Positions 48,602-58,844 of a DNA stretch of 64,000 nt are shown in pieces. The position numbers were made by a program, and so were the translations under genes. The stretch spans positions 3,600,001 to 3,664,000 of the forward strand of contig NZ_CAESCH010000001.1 of the NCBI RefSeq assembly GCF_903166545.1. Reading direction: 5' to 3'. Below the pieces are notes generated by a model. It was not told the DNA's origin. It was given only the letters and a program-made list of their open reading frames with translations, and ran no database searches. Origin of the DNA: Metabacillus schmidteae. GTDB taxonomy: Bacteria > Bacillota > Bacilli > Bacillales > Bacillaceae. Each line of letters opens with the position of its first letter. Position 1 is the first letter of the stretch.

Positions 48602-49582
48602 TTACCCATTCCTCCAATATTCCTGCAATAAATTTAGAAGATGTAATTGATCTTGTTTATGTTTAAACCAATCCGTCAATTCATATTTTGAAGGTATTTT
48701 TTTATCCTTAAACCATTTTTTTGTGCTCTGTCCATGAAACCAATCTTCTCTTTTTCCGTCTAATGAATGTGTGACAATTGGATATGCCATTCGTAATAAA
48801 GGTGTTTCCCTTCTTCTCTTTTCGGGAAAATACTTTTCATAATCATATCTTGATCCCGTGTGTGGTACAGATTTTGCAAATGCTTCAAACTGCTGATATA
48901 ACCCGGCTTGAAATAAAAGCCAGCCTAACCGTTTTCCTAAGTCAATTCGGTTTGTTAAGGTTTGGAAATTAAAAACAGAAAAACCAAATAGTTTTCCTTG
49001 CAGAGTTGGAAAAATAACTGTGCTGAAATGGAACAAATCTTGAAGCTTATACGGGGCGGAGTGAAAGACATGTTGTTTATATATTTGCTGTTCGATAACA
49101 GGTTGTTGAATGACATTTTGTTCGTTGATAATGAGTGCAGTCATAAGTCGATCTAATTTTTGATAGTGCCAGAAGTATTCCCATTCTCCAACCATAAACT
49201 GTGATACACCAAAATGGGAAAGCAGGTTAAATATTGGTTTTTTTATGTGCTTTGCATACTCATAAAGAAGCAACTGTGGATATGCGTCATAAAAAATCGT
49301 CCAATTTGCACGTTCATAGGTCATGAACAATAGGCTTCTTTTCTCTTGGGGGAGTGCCTTACGAAACCAATTTCCTTCTAAATCTGTCATACTCCAACCA
49401 GCATTCCTGGATACCATGCTTGCTAAAAATGCCCATTTAATCTCAGGGTGCTTAAAATAAAATTTTTCATATGCTTTAGTTCTTGTTATATTGTCAAGAT
49501 TATTCTTTTCAATTTCCTGTTCAATACGTGCAAGCAATATTAATTCATTAAACTGAGATGTTCCTGGTTTTTTATCCATCAT
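48602..49582 (-). CDS. yppC: YppC (DUF2515) protein
   Basis: 326 residues, helical, rich in Trp and Tyr, with WAFLASMVSRNAGWSMTDLEG, FMTYERANWTIFYDAYPQL and WFHGQSTKKWFKDKK. Matches the DUF2515/YppC family in length and position divergent from recU. Function unknown. AGGAGTG precedes the ATG. Confidence 0.9.
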   Translation of the reverse strand: MMDKKPGTSQFNELILLARIEQEIEKNNLDNITRTKAYEKFYFKHPEIKWAFLASMVSRNAGWSMTDLEGNWFRKALPQEKRSLLFMTYERANWTIFYDAYPQLLLYEYAKHIKKPIFNLLSHFGVSQFMVGEWEYFWHYQKLDRLMTALIINEQNVIQQPVIEQQIYKQHVFHSAPYKLQDLFHFSTVIFPTLQGKLFGFSVFNFQTLTNRIDLGKRLGWLLFQAGLYQQFEAFAKSVPHTGSRYDYEKYFPEKRRRETPLLRMAYPIVTHSLDGKREDWFHGQSTKKWFKDKKIPSKYELTDWFKHKQDQLHLLNLLQEYWRNG

Positions 49583-49716
49583 TCTTTACACTCCTCTTGT
49601 ATCTAGTGTTTCCAAATGAAGGAGGAAGTACGCATTAACAAAATTGAAACTTTTTTATCATTCCTTTTTCATTTTTTTTGGTATGATAGGTAGTAGTTTT
49701 AATGAGGAGGTAAAGT

Positions 49717-50310
49717 ATGATTTTTCGTTATCCTAACGGAAAGGCTTATCAGCCAAAGGTTGAACAAGTAAAAAAACAGCCACCTTCTATTACCTACAGC
49801 AACCGTGGCATGTCACTTGAAGATGATCTTAATGAGACAAACAAATATTATTTAGAAAATCAAGTAGCTGTCATACATAAAAAACCAACACCTGTACAAA
49901 TTGTGAATGTGGATTATCCTAGAAGAAGTGCTGCTGTAATTAAAGAAGCTTATTTTAAACAAAGCTCAACAACAGATTATAACGGAATTTATCGTGGTAA
50001 ATATATTGATTTTGAAGCTAAGGAAACAAAGAACAAAACATCTTTTCCATTGCAAAATTTTCATGCACATCAAATTGAACATATGAAAAATGTCCTATTT
50101 CAAGATGGAATTTGTTTTGTTATATTATCTGCCTTTAATCAATTTTATTATTTAGATTCTACACATCTGTTAACATTTTGGGATCGACAATTAAACGGTG
50201 GCAGAAAATCCATTACAATGGCAGAGCTGAATGAAATAGGCCATATCATCCCTACTGGATATCAAGCAAGGATTGACTATATTAAGATTATAGATAAACT
50301 ATACTTTTAA
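49717..50310 (+). CDS. recU: Holliday junction resolvase RecU
   Basis: 197 residues. Structure-specific nuclease that cuts Holliday junctions and modulates Rec[15 protein letters not shown] starts it, and [18 protein letters not shown] has the catalytic E-x-K, with an upstream Asp in [21 protein letters not shown] precedes the ATG. Co-directional with ponA, 73 bases downstream, as in B. subtilis. Confidence 0.97.
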   Translation: MIFRYPNGKAYQPKVEQVKKQPPSITYSNRGMSLEDDLNETNKYYLENQVAVIHKKPTPVQIVNVDYPRRSAAVIKEAYFKQSSTTDYNGIYRGKYIDFEAKETKNKTSFPLQNFHAHQIEHMKNVLFQDGICFVILSAFNQFYYLDSTHLLTFWDRQLNGGRKSITMAELNEIGHIIPTGYQARIDYIKIIDKLYF

Positions 50311-50383
50311 AGATCCTTTAATTTGAACTAATTATCAAAATGAAAGAAAATGAGTAAAGCCTAAAATGAAAGGTTGGAATTAC

Positions 50384-53083
50384 ATGTCTGAACAATATAC
50401 GAGTCGTGAAGAACGAAGAAAAAAACAGGCTCAACAAAGTTCAAAGAAAAAGAAGAATAAAAAACAAAAACCCGGATTGTGGAAAAAAATCCTTATTAGC
50501 CTTTTAGCAATTGGTATTGTTGGCATGCTTGCCGGCGGTGTAACATTTGCTGTAATGGTTGCTGGAGCACCTCCACTGGATGATAAAAAACTAAAAGATT
50601 CATTTTCATCGAAAATATATGATATGAATGGCGATGAAATAACTGAATTTGGTCAAGTTAAACGTACATACGTGCCATATGATGAAATTCCAAAAGTTCT
50701 TGAAAATGCTGTCTTGGCAACTGAGGATGCTAGGTTTTATGATCATAATGGTGTTGATGTTATACGCCTTGGCGGAGCTCTTGTTGCCAATATTCAAGAA
50801 GGATTTGGAGCTGAAGGTGGAAGTACGATCACTCAGCAGGTTATTAAGAACTCTTTGTTAACAACAGAAAAAACCATTACACGTAAAGTTCAAGAATTAT
50901 GGCTGTCTTTTCAACTAGAACAAAAATATTCTAAAGAAGAAATTCTTGAGATGTATTTAAATAAAATTTATTTTCCTGGTAATGTGTATGGTGTAGCACA
51001 AGCTGCGGAATCATTTTATGGTAAAGATTTAAGTGAATTAGAGCTTCATGAAGCAGCAATGATAGCTGGAATTCCGCAGAGTCCAAATAACTACAACCCT
51101 AGAACAAATCCAGAAAGTGCAGAAAAACGTCGTAATATTGTATTAACACTGATGGCCAAGCACGGTTTTATTACAGAAGCTGAAGCGAAAGAAGCCAAAA
51201 GTGTCCCTGTTCAATCAACAGTAATTGAAGATACTGAGAAAGCTAATCCATATCATGCTTTCGTAGAGGAAGTAATTGAAGAAGTAAAGGAAAAAACAGA
51301 TATTGATGCAGGATCTGCAGGATTAGAGATTTATACGACTCTTGATCCTGATGCCCAGGATACTGTTGAGAATGTGTTAAATGGAGATGCAGTTAGTTTT
51401 CCTGATGATAAGCTCCAAGCAGGGTTGGCCTTAATTGATACAAAAACAGGCGAAATTCGCGCTATTGGTGGTGGCCGAAACCAACCTGTTGGTGGATATA
51501 ACTATGCTACTGATACGAGACGCCAACCAGGTTCAACTATTAAACCTGTATTAGATTACGGCCCTGTTATTGAACATGAAAAATGGTCTACCTACCATCC
51601 GATTAAAGACGAACCATATACCTATAGTAATGGAACGCCTATAAATAACTATGACCGTAACTTTAAAGGCACAATGTCAATACGTGATGCATTAGCTGAT
51701 TCACGTAATATCCCTGCCTTAAAAGCTCTACAGGCTGTTGGTTTGGAAAAAGCACAAAAATTTGCCCAAGGCTTAGGTATCCCACTGGAAGAAATTTACG
51801 AGTCCTATGCAATTGGAGGATTTGATCACGGTGTTTCCCCTCTTCAAATGGCAGGTGCTTTCAGTGCATTCGGTAACAACGGGATATTTAATGAGCCACA
51901 TGCTGTTAAGAAAATTGTGTTAAGTGATGGAACTGAAATCAGTCTTGCTCCAGATCCTGAACCAGCCATGAGTGATTATACAGCGTTTATGGTGACCGAT
52001 ATGATGAAATCTGTTGTGGAATATGGAACAGGAAGATCTGTTCAAATTCCAAGGGTAAATATAGCTGGTAAAACAGGTACAACAAATTTCTCGGAAGACG
52101 ATAAAGCAAAATACGATGTTCCATCTGGAGCTGCTAAAGATGCTTGGTTTGTAGGTTATAATCCAAATTATACGGCTGCAGTATGGACTGGTTATAATAT
52201 TACGGAAGATAGTGAGAAGGTCTATTTAAACTCTGAAGATCAACGTTTGGCCAGAGCGATGTTTAAAGAAGTATTCACAGAAATTGCCGGTGATGATGAC
52301 TCTGATTTTGAACAACCAAATAGTGTGGTTGAAAAAGCAATTGAAAAAGGCTCAAATCCAGCAAAATTAGCGAGTGACTACACTCCGGCCAGCAATATTA
52401 CGTATGAATACTTCGTAAAAGGTGAAGAACCAACTACGGTCTCAAAGAAATTTGAAAAACCTGATATTGATAAACCATCAAATTTATCAATTAATTACGA
52501 TCAAGTAAATAATTCGATTAGTCTGAGCTGGGAACATGGAAACTCTGAAAATGTTTCATTCGAAGTGAAGCAATCGATTGATGAAGGTCCATATGAAGTA
52601 GTAAATACATCGAAGGATAAGAGTTTTACAGTTGGTGACGTTATCCCTGGCGCAATTTATTCTTATCAAGTAGTTGCTGTAAGTGATGAGGATAATAGTA
52701 ATCGCAGTGATGCTGCAGCGACTAAGCTCCAGGTTCCTGAACCTGAAGGAGATGTTCCTGAATTACCTGAAGACGAAGCAGATCAAGACTCACAACCAGA
52801 TAATGAAGGTAACGAAGAAGGTAACAATGAAAACAACGGGAACAACCAAGATGGAAACAATGGTAACGGGAATAATGGGAATAACGGTAACGGTCAGAAT
52901 GGCAATACAGATGACGGAAACCAGGAAAATGATCAAGGCAATAAGCCGGAAGATGGTCAAAATGAAGATGCTGGTGGAACGCCTGACACACCAGATGTAG
53001 AAACAACTGTTCCTCCTACCAACTCTAACGGTAGTAATGAAGAAGAAGAAAATTCTGAAGAAGATTCTGAAGAAGGACAATAA
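50384..53083 (+). CDS. ponA: Penicillin-binding protein 1A/1B (bifunctional)
   Basis: 899 residues. Class A PBP polymerising and cross-linking peptidoglycan. Basic cytoplasmic N-terminus, one membrane segment (about residues 35-60), glycosyltransferase domain with TEDARFYDHNGVD (catalytic Glu) and GGSTITQQ, transpeptidase with PGSTIKP (Ser nucleophile), SRN, and AGKTGTT. A fibronectin-III-like domain follows, then a low-complexity Asn/Gly/Glu tail of about 130 residues. ATG at 50384 has AAAGG nearby; ATG at 50366 is less well placed. Partner of GpsB. Confidence 0.96.
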   Translation: MSEQYTSREERRKKQAQQSSKKKKNKKQKPGLWKKILISLLAIGIVGMLAGGVTFAVMVAGAPPLDDKKLKDSFSSKIYDMNGDEITEFGQVKRTYVPYDEIPKVLENAVLATEDARFYDHNGVDVIRLGGALVANIQEGFGAEGGSTITQQVIKNSLLTTEKTITRKVQELWLSFQLEQKYSKEEILEMYLNKIYFPGNVYGVAQAAESFYGKDLSELELHEAAMIAGIPQSPNNYNPRTNPESAEKRRNIVLTLMAKHGFITEAEAKEAKSVPVQSTVIEDTEKANPYHAFVEEVIEEVKEKTDIDAGSAGLEIYTTLDPDAQDTVENVLNGDAVSFPDDKLQAGLALIDTKTGEIRAIGGGRNQPVGGYNYATDTRRQPGSTIKPVLDYGPVIEHEKWSTYHPIKDEPYTYSNGTPINNYDRNFKGTMSIRDALADSRNIPALKALQAVGLEKAQKFAQGLGIPLEEIYESYAIGGFDHGVSPLQMAGAFSAFGNNGIFNEPHAVKKIVLSDGTEISLAPDPEPAMSDYTAFMVTDMMKSVVEYGTGRSVQIPRVNIAGKTGTTNFSEDDKAKYDVPSGAAKDAWFVGYNPNYTAAVWTGYNITEDSEKVYLNSEDQRLARAMFKEVFTEIAGDDDSDFEQPNSVVEKAIEKGSNPAKLASDYTPASNITYEYFVKGEEPTTVSKKFEKPDIDKPSNLSINYDQVNNSISLSWEHGNSENVSFEVKQSIDEGPYEVVNTSKDKSFTVGDVIPGAIYSYQVVAVSDEDNSNRSDAAATKLQVPEPEGDVPELPEDEADQDSQPDNEGNEEGNNENNGNNQDGNNGNGNNGNNGNGQNGNTDDGNQENDQGNKPEDGQNEDAGGTPDTPDVETTVPPTNSNGSNEEEENSEEDSEEGQ

Positions 53084-53087
53084 AAAA

Positions 53088-53130
53088 AGCAAAAGAACCG
53101 ATCGTACAGATTCGGTTCTTTTGCTTTTTA
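53088..53130 (+). terminator. Terminator of recU-ponA
   Basis: AGCAAAAGAACCGA and TCGGTTCTTTTGCT form a 14-bp stem (around GTACAGAT) followed by TTTTATA, just after the ponA stop. Confidence 0.93.
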
Positions 53131-53175
53131 TATACAATAGAGTAGGGTAACCTCTTTCAAGGCTACCCCCTCATC

Positions 53176-53208
53176 AAACCGTACGTGTCCTATTAAGACA
53201 TACGGCTT
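53176..53208 (-). ncRNA. Group II intron domain V
   Basis: On the minus strand AAGCCGTATG and CACGTACGGTTT pair around TCTTAATAGGA, giving the 33-base catalytic hairpin with the AGC triad in its 5' strand. It is followed by the domain VI stem (GGGGGTAGCC with GGTTACCCT). Confidence 0.88.
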
Positions 53209-53227
53209 ACCAATGTGTTTGAATTAA

Positions 53228-54664
53228 TCAGTATGTTGCTAGTCGCTTGGCATAGTTCATTTTACGAACGCGTTCAGGAGTGTAATATTCCTCCCCGCGT
53301 TCCTTTGCTCTTTGAATTTGCTTTTGTTGTTTCTTCTTTTGCTTTTCTTTCATGTATTGAATGTAGTCATCCAATGTATGACCAAATTGCTTTCCATAAT
53401 ACAACTGAAACGCAGGTACTAGTCCAATCTTAGTGAAATATTCTATGTTCCACTTCGTATTCATGGCATACCCCTTGCGTTGGCTTGGGTGGTCATGAAT
53501 CATGGCCACTCTCAACCTTCTTCGAACGTAAGAATCCATTGCGAGTAGTTCATTCTTAAAAACATTGAAATAACAGTTTAGTTTATGCCCATGTTCTTTG
53601 AATTCTTCTACTGCTTTCCAAATCGTTAAATAGAAATTAACTTTCCCTCGAATCACAGAGTTCACTCTCTCAAGCCACTTTTCTTTACTTAAGGTTAAAG
53701 TCTTTCTTGTTCGTTGTTTAATTTTAATGCGAAAGTCACTCCATGTTTCCTCTTTAGGTTTCGTAATGTAATACGGTTTCCCATCTTTCTTACGTTTTCT
53801 CCAATGCTCAAAAGTAAAGCCCAGGAAGTCAAAGTCATCATTATTAAAATCAACGATTTTAGTCTTCTCCACAGAGATTTCTAACCCAAGTTCTTTTAAT
53901 ACTTCCTTTGTAACTTCTTCAGCCTTCTTTATTTCCTCCTTGCTCTTGGCAAAGAGTAAGAAATCGTCCGCGTAGCGGACGAACTTTATCCCATGTTGGT
54001 CAAGAGTCCAATCCAATTCATTTAAATAGATATTGGCGAGTAAAGGCGAGATCACTCCACCTTGCGGTGTTCCAGAATCTACCTGATGGTATTTACCTTC
54101 TTCCATATATCCTGCTTTTAGCCATTTCCAAATCATATCAAGGACGGTTCCATCCGCAATGTACTTGTTTAACACTTTCAATAGCTTCTTGTGGGGAATA
54201 TTGTCAAAGAATCCTTTAATGTCACAATCATAAATATAGTTGTAGCCATTTTCGATATTCCACATAATCAATTGTAGTACACGCTTCGCCCCCACATTGG
54301 GACGATAGCCACAAGACCATTTATGGAAAATGTCCTTTTCAAACTTAGGTTCTAGTACATTACGTAATGCTTGTTGAACAATACGATCTTCAATGGTTGG
54401 GATACCTAGTGGGCGTTTCTTCCCATTCTTTTTTGGAATATAAACACGTCGCACTGGTGAGGGTACGTAATCTTTCGCTCTTAGTTTCATGAGTAGATTT
54501 TCAAGGTTCTCCTCTAGATTCTTCTCATAACTTTCAAGCGTTTCTTCATCTATTCCTCCTGCACCCTTATTCACTTTTACATTCTCCCAAGCTGTTTTGA
54601 TCTTTCGATCAAAGAGAATTTGCCCATAGACACTATGCCATTTTAATTTCAAAGTCTGATTCAT
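53228..54664 (-). CDS. ltrA: Group II intron reverse transcriptase/maturase
   Basis: 478 residues, RT domain with YIPKKNGKKRPLGIPT (RT1/2), GFFDNIPH (RT3), TPQGGVISPLLANIYL (RT4) and FVRYADDF (RT5, catalytic YADD), then the maturase X domain (WLERVNSVIRGKVNFY). There is no C-terminal HNH endonuclease: it ends in a basic helix. ATG at 54664 with AAAGGTG upstream; the open frame extends 25 codons further but into RNA domain sequence. Needed for splicing and mobility. Confidence 0.95.
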   Translation of the reverse strand: MNQTLKLKWHSVYGQILFDRKIKTAWENVKVNKGAGGIDEETLESYEKNLEENLENLLMKLRAKDYVPSPVRRVYIPKKNGKKRPLGIPTIEDRIVQQALRNVLEPKFEKDIFHKWSCGYRPNVGAKRVLQLIMWNIENGYNYIYDCDIKGFFDNIPHKKLLKVLNKYIADGTVLDMIWKWLKAGYMEEGKYHQVDSGTPQGGVISPLLANIYLNELDWTLDQHGIKFVRYADDFLLFAKSKEEIKKAEEVTKEVLKELGLEISVEKTKIVDFNNDDFDFLGFTFEHWRKRKKDGKPYYITKPKEETWSDFRIKIKQRTRKTLTLSKEKWLERVNSVIRGKVNFYLTIWKAVEEFKEHGHKLNCYFNVFKNELLAMDSYVRRRLRVAMIHDHPSQRKGYAMNTKWNIEYFTKIGLVPAFQLYYGKQFGHTLDDYIQYMKEKQKKKQQKQIQRAKERGEEYYTPERVRKMNYAKRLATY

Positions 54665-55311
54665 TCTTATTCGACACCTTTCAATGTGTACTTTCAGTTC
54701 GTTTATACCGAAGTATCGTTTACTGTTGACATTACACACTTTTAGTTGTGTAGAGCCACAAGGTCATTCCCCTTCCGTTCGATGATTGTTTAGTCAATCA
54801 CCTACTTCCGTACTATGAGAACGTCTGACTTCTCTATCCACAAGGCTCATTTCGGATTATCCTTATAAAGCCTTGCCCTTATGGTGAGATAGAGATCTCA
54901 CGGGGTTATCGTACTTTCCTTCTGTACATACCCAGCACCATCACCGAATAAGCTACGACAGATCGGCTGATTTCTCTGACCTGCCATTACAATTATTGTA
55001 GACTTCCCATTATTTGCGGATGGTCGCCAACTTATCCTGCCGCCGTGCTTCACACTTATTGCATTTGGGTCTGCACATCCGACTGCGGTTCTCTCGATTT
55101 ACCGCATCTCCATCAGACAAAGCCTCACGACCATGCCATAGATTAGTCTTCACTAGTTGTATCAGCACCCTAGTGGAAGGACTTTCACCTTCGAGAAAAT
55201 GAGTCTTCCAGGATTCGGGAGCAGTTGTTATCGAAATAACTTACTCCAACCTTTAACAGCTCATTCAGTGCAGATATCTGCACAAGGTACGACTGCCCGT
55301 CGCACACAAAA

Positions 55312-55337
55312 AAGACTATTCCAATTTGAATAATCTT
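55312..55337 (-). terminator. Terminator of the dnaD-nth-ypoC unit
   Basis: AAGATTATTC-AAATTG-GAATAGTCTT and then TTTTTTGT on the minus strand, directly at the ypoC stop. The group II intron begins seven bases beyond. Confidence 0.88.
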
Positions 55338-55338
55338 C

Positions 55339-55878
55339 TTAGATTTGTTTTAATACAATTGCCTTGGCAAACATCTTTTCACATTCATTAAAGAGTTGTT
55401 CCAGCTGAATATACGCGTGATATTGAGTTGGTTTGGAGATAATAAATAAAAGCCGTTCTTCGCAGTTTACTGGCTTTATTTTTAGTTGTTCTAGCTGCAT
55501 ATTGGAAGTATGAAGTCCTGGAACTGGTCTTTTATTTAACCAGTATAAACAAACAATAAAAAGAGAGACACAGTGAACAAGCAAGCGCTCTTCAGAAATA
55601 TTCGATTTCCTTCTTAAATCTTTAAATGAATCTCTCGCTTTCCCTCTTACTCGTTTCCATTCTTCAAAAATGATTGATACAGAATCCCTAGGATTTTCCC
55701 AAGGATTACATTCAATATTTTCTTTAAGATTATATAGCATATCGAAATAAAAAGGTTCTTCTGAGAGGACTTGTGAGATATCAGTCACATTCAGATGATG
55801 GAAGCTATCCTTATCGGGATTAAAAAGAGGACTACGAAAGGATGCAGGAATTTTCAATCCTATATTTTTATTTTGCAT
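55339..55878 (-). CDS. ypoC: YpoC-like protein
   Basis: 179 residues, no recognised catalytic motif; helical with WENPRDSVSIIFEEWKRVRG. Matches the place of YpoC between nth and ponA. Starts 11 bases inside the end of nth, so it is co-translated. Function unknown. Confidence 0.87.
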   Translation of the reverse strand: MQNKNIGLKIPASFRSPLFNPDKDSFHHLNVTDISQVLSEEPFYFDMLYNLKENIECNPWENPRDSVSIIFEEWKRVRGKARDSFKDLRRKSNISEERLLVHCVSLFIVCLYWLNKRPVPGLHTSNMQLEQLKIKPVNCEERLLFIISKPTQYHAYIQLEQLFNECEKMFAKAIVLKQI

Positions 55879-56533
55879 TTGATATTTTTTCCTTTTTCAT
55901 TCTCTTTTGTCCTTCTCTACATAAATGTAATAATGGACAAACTTCACACTTAGGTGATTGTGCTTTGCAATGATACCTACCAAAAAAGATTAATCTGTGG
56001 TGTGTTAGTGACCATTCCTCTTCTGGTACCTTTCTCATCAGTGTCTTCTCAACTTCTAATACAGAATCCTTCCATCTGCAAATACCCAGTCTTTTACTCA
56101 CTCTTTCTACATGAGTATCCACAGCAATGGCTGGTACTCCAAAGGCAACAGACATAACTACATTTGCTGTCTTTCTGCCCACACCAGCAAGTTTTGTTAA
56201 CTCTGTATGATCATTAGGTACTTCCCCATTATAGTGTTCAAGCAGTGTTTCACATAGTTTTCGAATGTTTTTCGCTTTGTTTCTATATAAGCCAATAGAC
56301 CTAATATCTGTTTGCAGCTCTTCCAGTGAAACAGCAAGGTAGTCTTCAGGTTTTTTGTATTTCTTAAATAAATTTTTTGTCACTTTATTAACAAGTGCAT
56401 CCGTGCATTGGGCTGATAAGGCAACAGCTATAACTAATTCAAAAGGATTTTCATGAACCAATTCACAATGTGCATCCGGAAACATTTCCCCTATAGTGTC
56501 CAAACATTCTCGAATTTGTACTTTTGTTAACAT
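55868..56533 (-). CDS. nth: Endonuclease III
   Basis: DNA glycosylase/AP lyase of base-excision repair, 221 residues. Helix-hairpin-helix LAGVGRKTANVV holds the catalytic Lys, VDTHVERV the catalytic Asp, and CKAQSPKCEVCPLLHLC binds the [4Fe-4S] cluster. ATG at 56533 has GTAGGTG upstream; a start seven codons earlier overlaps this. Between dnaD and ypoC as in B. subtilis. Confidence 0.97.
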   Translation of the reverse strand: MLTKVQIRECLDTIGEMFPDAHCELVHENPFELVIAVALSAQCTDALVNKVTKNLFKKYKKPEDYLAVSLEELQTDIRSIGLYRNKAKNIRKLCETLLEHYNGEVPNDHTELTKLAGVGRKTANVVMSVAFGVPAIAVDTHVERVSKRLGICRWKDSVLEVEKTLMRKVPEEEWSLTHHRLIFFGRYHCKAQSPKCEVCPLLHLCREGQKRMKKEKISNAK

Positions 56534-56568
56534 ATCATGTTCACCTACTATCAATTAAAAATAAATCT

Positions 56569-57279
56569 CTAATTTTCAAGCCAATTATAAAAAGGTACCT
56601 TTCTTTGGTACTCTTCTTGTTGATCCTGCTTATTTCCTGAATTGCCTTGCCCCTGATGTTGACGGAACTTTTGTGAATGATTTCGAGCTTGATCAATCGT
56701 CCGAATGCCGTTTTTCTTCCATTCAAACAGAATGCGATCAATATATCTAAAATTGAGCTTTGCAGACATAACTGCTTCTCTTAGTGCTGCTTTAATAATA
56801 ACAGGATCATAATCATCTTGATCAATCCAGATAGCCAGGGACTCACATTCAAAAGGTGATAACGGACGACCGAATTCATTTTCAAAAATTGTATATAAAC
56901 TTTCGTCCTCTTTTTTATTTTGTTCTTGAATTTTACGATTGTTCTCATTTATAAGAAATGTGTAAAGCTTATCCCATAACGGCTTTAATGAGTAATATTC
57001 AAATAAAATTGATTCTTGTTGATGTTCTTCAATCATTAAAAAACCTTTTTGAATTAGATTTCTTAGGAGATTTGTACAATCTGCTGTTGAAATAACCATA
57101 TGCTCTGAAAGTTCAGTTGGAGTAGGAAATTGATTTCCAGTTTCTTTGAATTTTTTTACTTGAAGTAGAAGAATAAGTTCTTGCTCGGTTAGCCCTAATC
57201 TAGCATAGTAATTTAATAAAATAACAGGTACTGAAATATTACCTGTTTCCTGGAGTTCAATAAATTGCTCTTTATTCAT
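56569..57279 (-). CDS. dnaD: DNA replication initiation protein DnaD
   Basis: 236 residues, helps load the replicative helicase at oriC and at restart sites. N-terminal winged helix (LTEQELILLLQVKKFK) and C-terminal DnaD/DnaB-II domain (FENEFGRPLSPFECESL ... YIDRILFEWKKNGI). ATG at 57279 with AAGGGG. First gene of dnaD-nth-ypoC. Confidence 0.95.
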   Translation of the reverse strand: MNKEQFIELQETGNISVPVILLNYYARLGLTEQELILLLQVKKFKETGNQFPTPTELSEHMVISTADCTNLLRNLIQKGFLMIEEHQQESILFEYYSLKPLWDKLYTFLINENNRKIQEQNKKEDESLYTIFENEFGRPLSPFECESLAIWIDQDDYDPVIIKAALREAVMSAKLNFRYIDRILFEWKKNGIRTIDQARNHSQKFRQHQGQGNSGNKQDQQEEYQRKVPFYNWLEN

Positions 57280-57384
57280 AAAAAACACCCCTTACCTTAT
57301 GGTAGTATACCATGACAATTCCTCACATTGTACATAATAAGCTTCGGTTTATATTCCCATTTAAGGAAAGATAAAAATGAAAAA

Positions 57385-57406
57385 CTGACTCTCAAGTAAG
57401 AGTCAG
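57385..57406 (-). terminator. Terminator of asnS
   Basis: CTGACTCT-TACTTG-AGAGTCAG then TTTTTCATTTTTA on the minus strand, shortly after the asnS stop. dnaD therefore has its own promoter. Confidence 0.88.
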
Positions 57407-57427
57407 CTTTTAAAATTATTTTCACGA

Positions 57428-58720
57428 TTATGGATAAAGTCGATTTAGTAAACGTGGGAATGGAATTGTTTCACGAACATGCTCCACACCGCTTAACCAT
57501 GCTACTGTTCTCTCTAAACCTAGACCAAATCCTGAATGTGGCACTGAACCGTATTTTCTTAATTGAAGATACCAATCATACGCTTGTTCATCCAGCTTAT
57601 GTTCATCAATTCGCTGTTTAAGTAACTGGGCGTCATGAATACGTTCTGAACCGCCAATAATTTCTCCATAGCCTTCAGGTGCAATTAAATCAGCACATAA
57701 AACTACATCTTCACGGTTGGAATCAGGTTGCATATAAAATGGTTTTAGGCTGGTAGGATAATGAGTAATAAATACCGGCATATCAAAGCTTTCGGCAATT
57801 GCTGTTTCATGTGGTGCGCCAAAGTCATCGCCCCATTTAATTTCAGTGAACCCTTTTTCATGAAGGAACTTAATCGCCTCATCGTAAGTAATTCTAGGGA
57901 ATGGAGCCTTGATTTTTTCCAACTTAGAAATATCTCTTCCTAATACGTTCAATTCGAGAGAACAATTTTCTAAAACATTCTTGACTAAATATGATACATA
58001 TGTTTCCTGAACCTGGAGGTTATCTTCAAATTCATAAAATGCCATTTCTGGTTCAATCATCCAGAATTCAATTAAGTGACGACGTGTTTTAGATTTTTCT
58101 GCTCTAAAAGTTGGACCAAATGAAAAGACTTTCCCTAAAGCCATAGCTGCTGCTTCCATATAAAGTTGTCCACTTTGAGAAAGATATGCATCCTCATCAA
58201 AGTATTTCGTATGGAATAACTCTGAAGTACCTTCAGGAGCACTTCCTGTTAAGATAGGCGGATCTACCTTTACAAACCCTTCATTATTAAAAAATTCGTA
58301 TGTGGAACGGATGATCTCATTTCTAATTTTCATTACAGCATGCTGACGTTTTGAGCGAAGCCATAGGTGGCGATGATCCATTAAAAATTCTGTACCATGT
58401 TCTTTCGGTGTTATCGGATAATCTACAGATTCTGCAATCACTTGAATATTTGTTATACCTAGTTCATAACCAAAAGGAGATCGCTCATCCTCTCTTACAA
58501 TACCTGATATATATAGTGATGTTTCTTGAGTAATTGATTTTGCTTTTTGGAATACCTCTTCCTCTACTTCAGCTTTCACGACGACACCTTGTATAAACCC
58601 TGTACCATCTCTAAGTTGAAGGAATGCAATTTTACCACTGGAGCGTTTGTTTGCAAGCCAAACCCCAATCGTTACTTCTTGTCCAACATATTTTCCAACT
58701 TCTGCAATTGTTGTTTTCAC
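57428..58720 (-). CDS. asnS: Asparaginyl-tRNA synthetase
   Basis: Class IIb synthetase, 430 residues, identical in length to the B. subtilis enzyme. OB-fold anticodon domain ([16 protein letters not shown]), motif 2 [15 protein letters not shown], motif 3 [14 protein letters not shown] choose the GTG at 58720, with GGAGGG ahead; the frame is open seven codons further. The promoter lies at 58777-58805. No T-box leader: only about 50 bases of leader. Confidence 0.96.
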   Translation of the reverse strand: MKTTIAEVGKYVGQEVTIGVWLANKRSSGKIAFLQLRDGTGFIQGVVVKAEVEEEVFQKAKSITQETSLYISGIVREDERSPFGYELGITNIQVIAESVDYPITPKEHGTEFLMDHRHLWLRSKRQHAVMKIRNEIIRSTYEFFNNEGFVKVDPPILTGSAPEGTSELFHTKYFDEDAYLSQSGQLYMEAAAMALGKVFSFGPTFRAEKSKTRRHLIEFWMIEPEMAFYEFEDNLQVQETYVSYLVKNVLENCSLELNVLGRDISKLEKIKAPFPRITYDEAIKFLHEKGFTEIKWGDDFGAPHETAIAESFDMPVFITHYPTSLKPFYMQPDSNREDVVLCADLIAPEGYGEIIGGSERIHDAQLLKQRIDEHKLDEQAYDWYLQLRKYGSVPHSGFGLGLERTVAWLSGVEHVRETIPFPRLLNRLYP

Positions 58721-58776
58721 ATTATTCCCTCCATCAAGCACGATGTATATCTCTTTTATGTACTTTACATCGTAAT

Positions 58777-58805
58777 ATTATACGTTTTTTTCAATGGTGC
58801 CGCAA
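58777..58805 (-). promoter_or_regulatory. Sigma-A promoter of asnS
   Basis: TTGCGG (58800-58805) and TATAAT (58777-58782) on the minus strand, 17 bases apart, about 57 bases ahead of the GTG. Confidence 0.75.
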
Positions 58806-58844
58806 TATAACGAAGATAAGCCGAAACTTTCGGATAATTTATTT

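Larger units (their letters stand above)
53137..55305 (-). mobile_element. Group II intron with maturase
   Basis: On the minus strand the element starts GTGCGACGGGC (5' splice consensus GUGYG at 55305) and ends after a domain VI hairpin at CTACTCTAT (about 53137). It spans about 2169 bases: about 640 bases of 5' RNA domains, the maturase in domain IV, then domains V and VI. It lies directly after the ypoC terminator, a site favoured by class C-like introns. No gene is broken. Confidence 0.88.

Noticed and set aside
52790..53006. Minus- and plus-strand frames overlapping the 3' part of ponA
   Set aside because: They arise from the low-complexity Asn/Gly/Glu tail and have no ribosome sites.
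58721..58844. T-box leader for asnS
   Set aside because: The leader is too short and has no T-box consensus; a plain promoter explains it.
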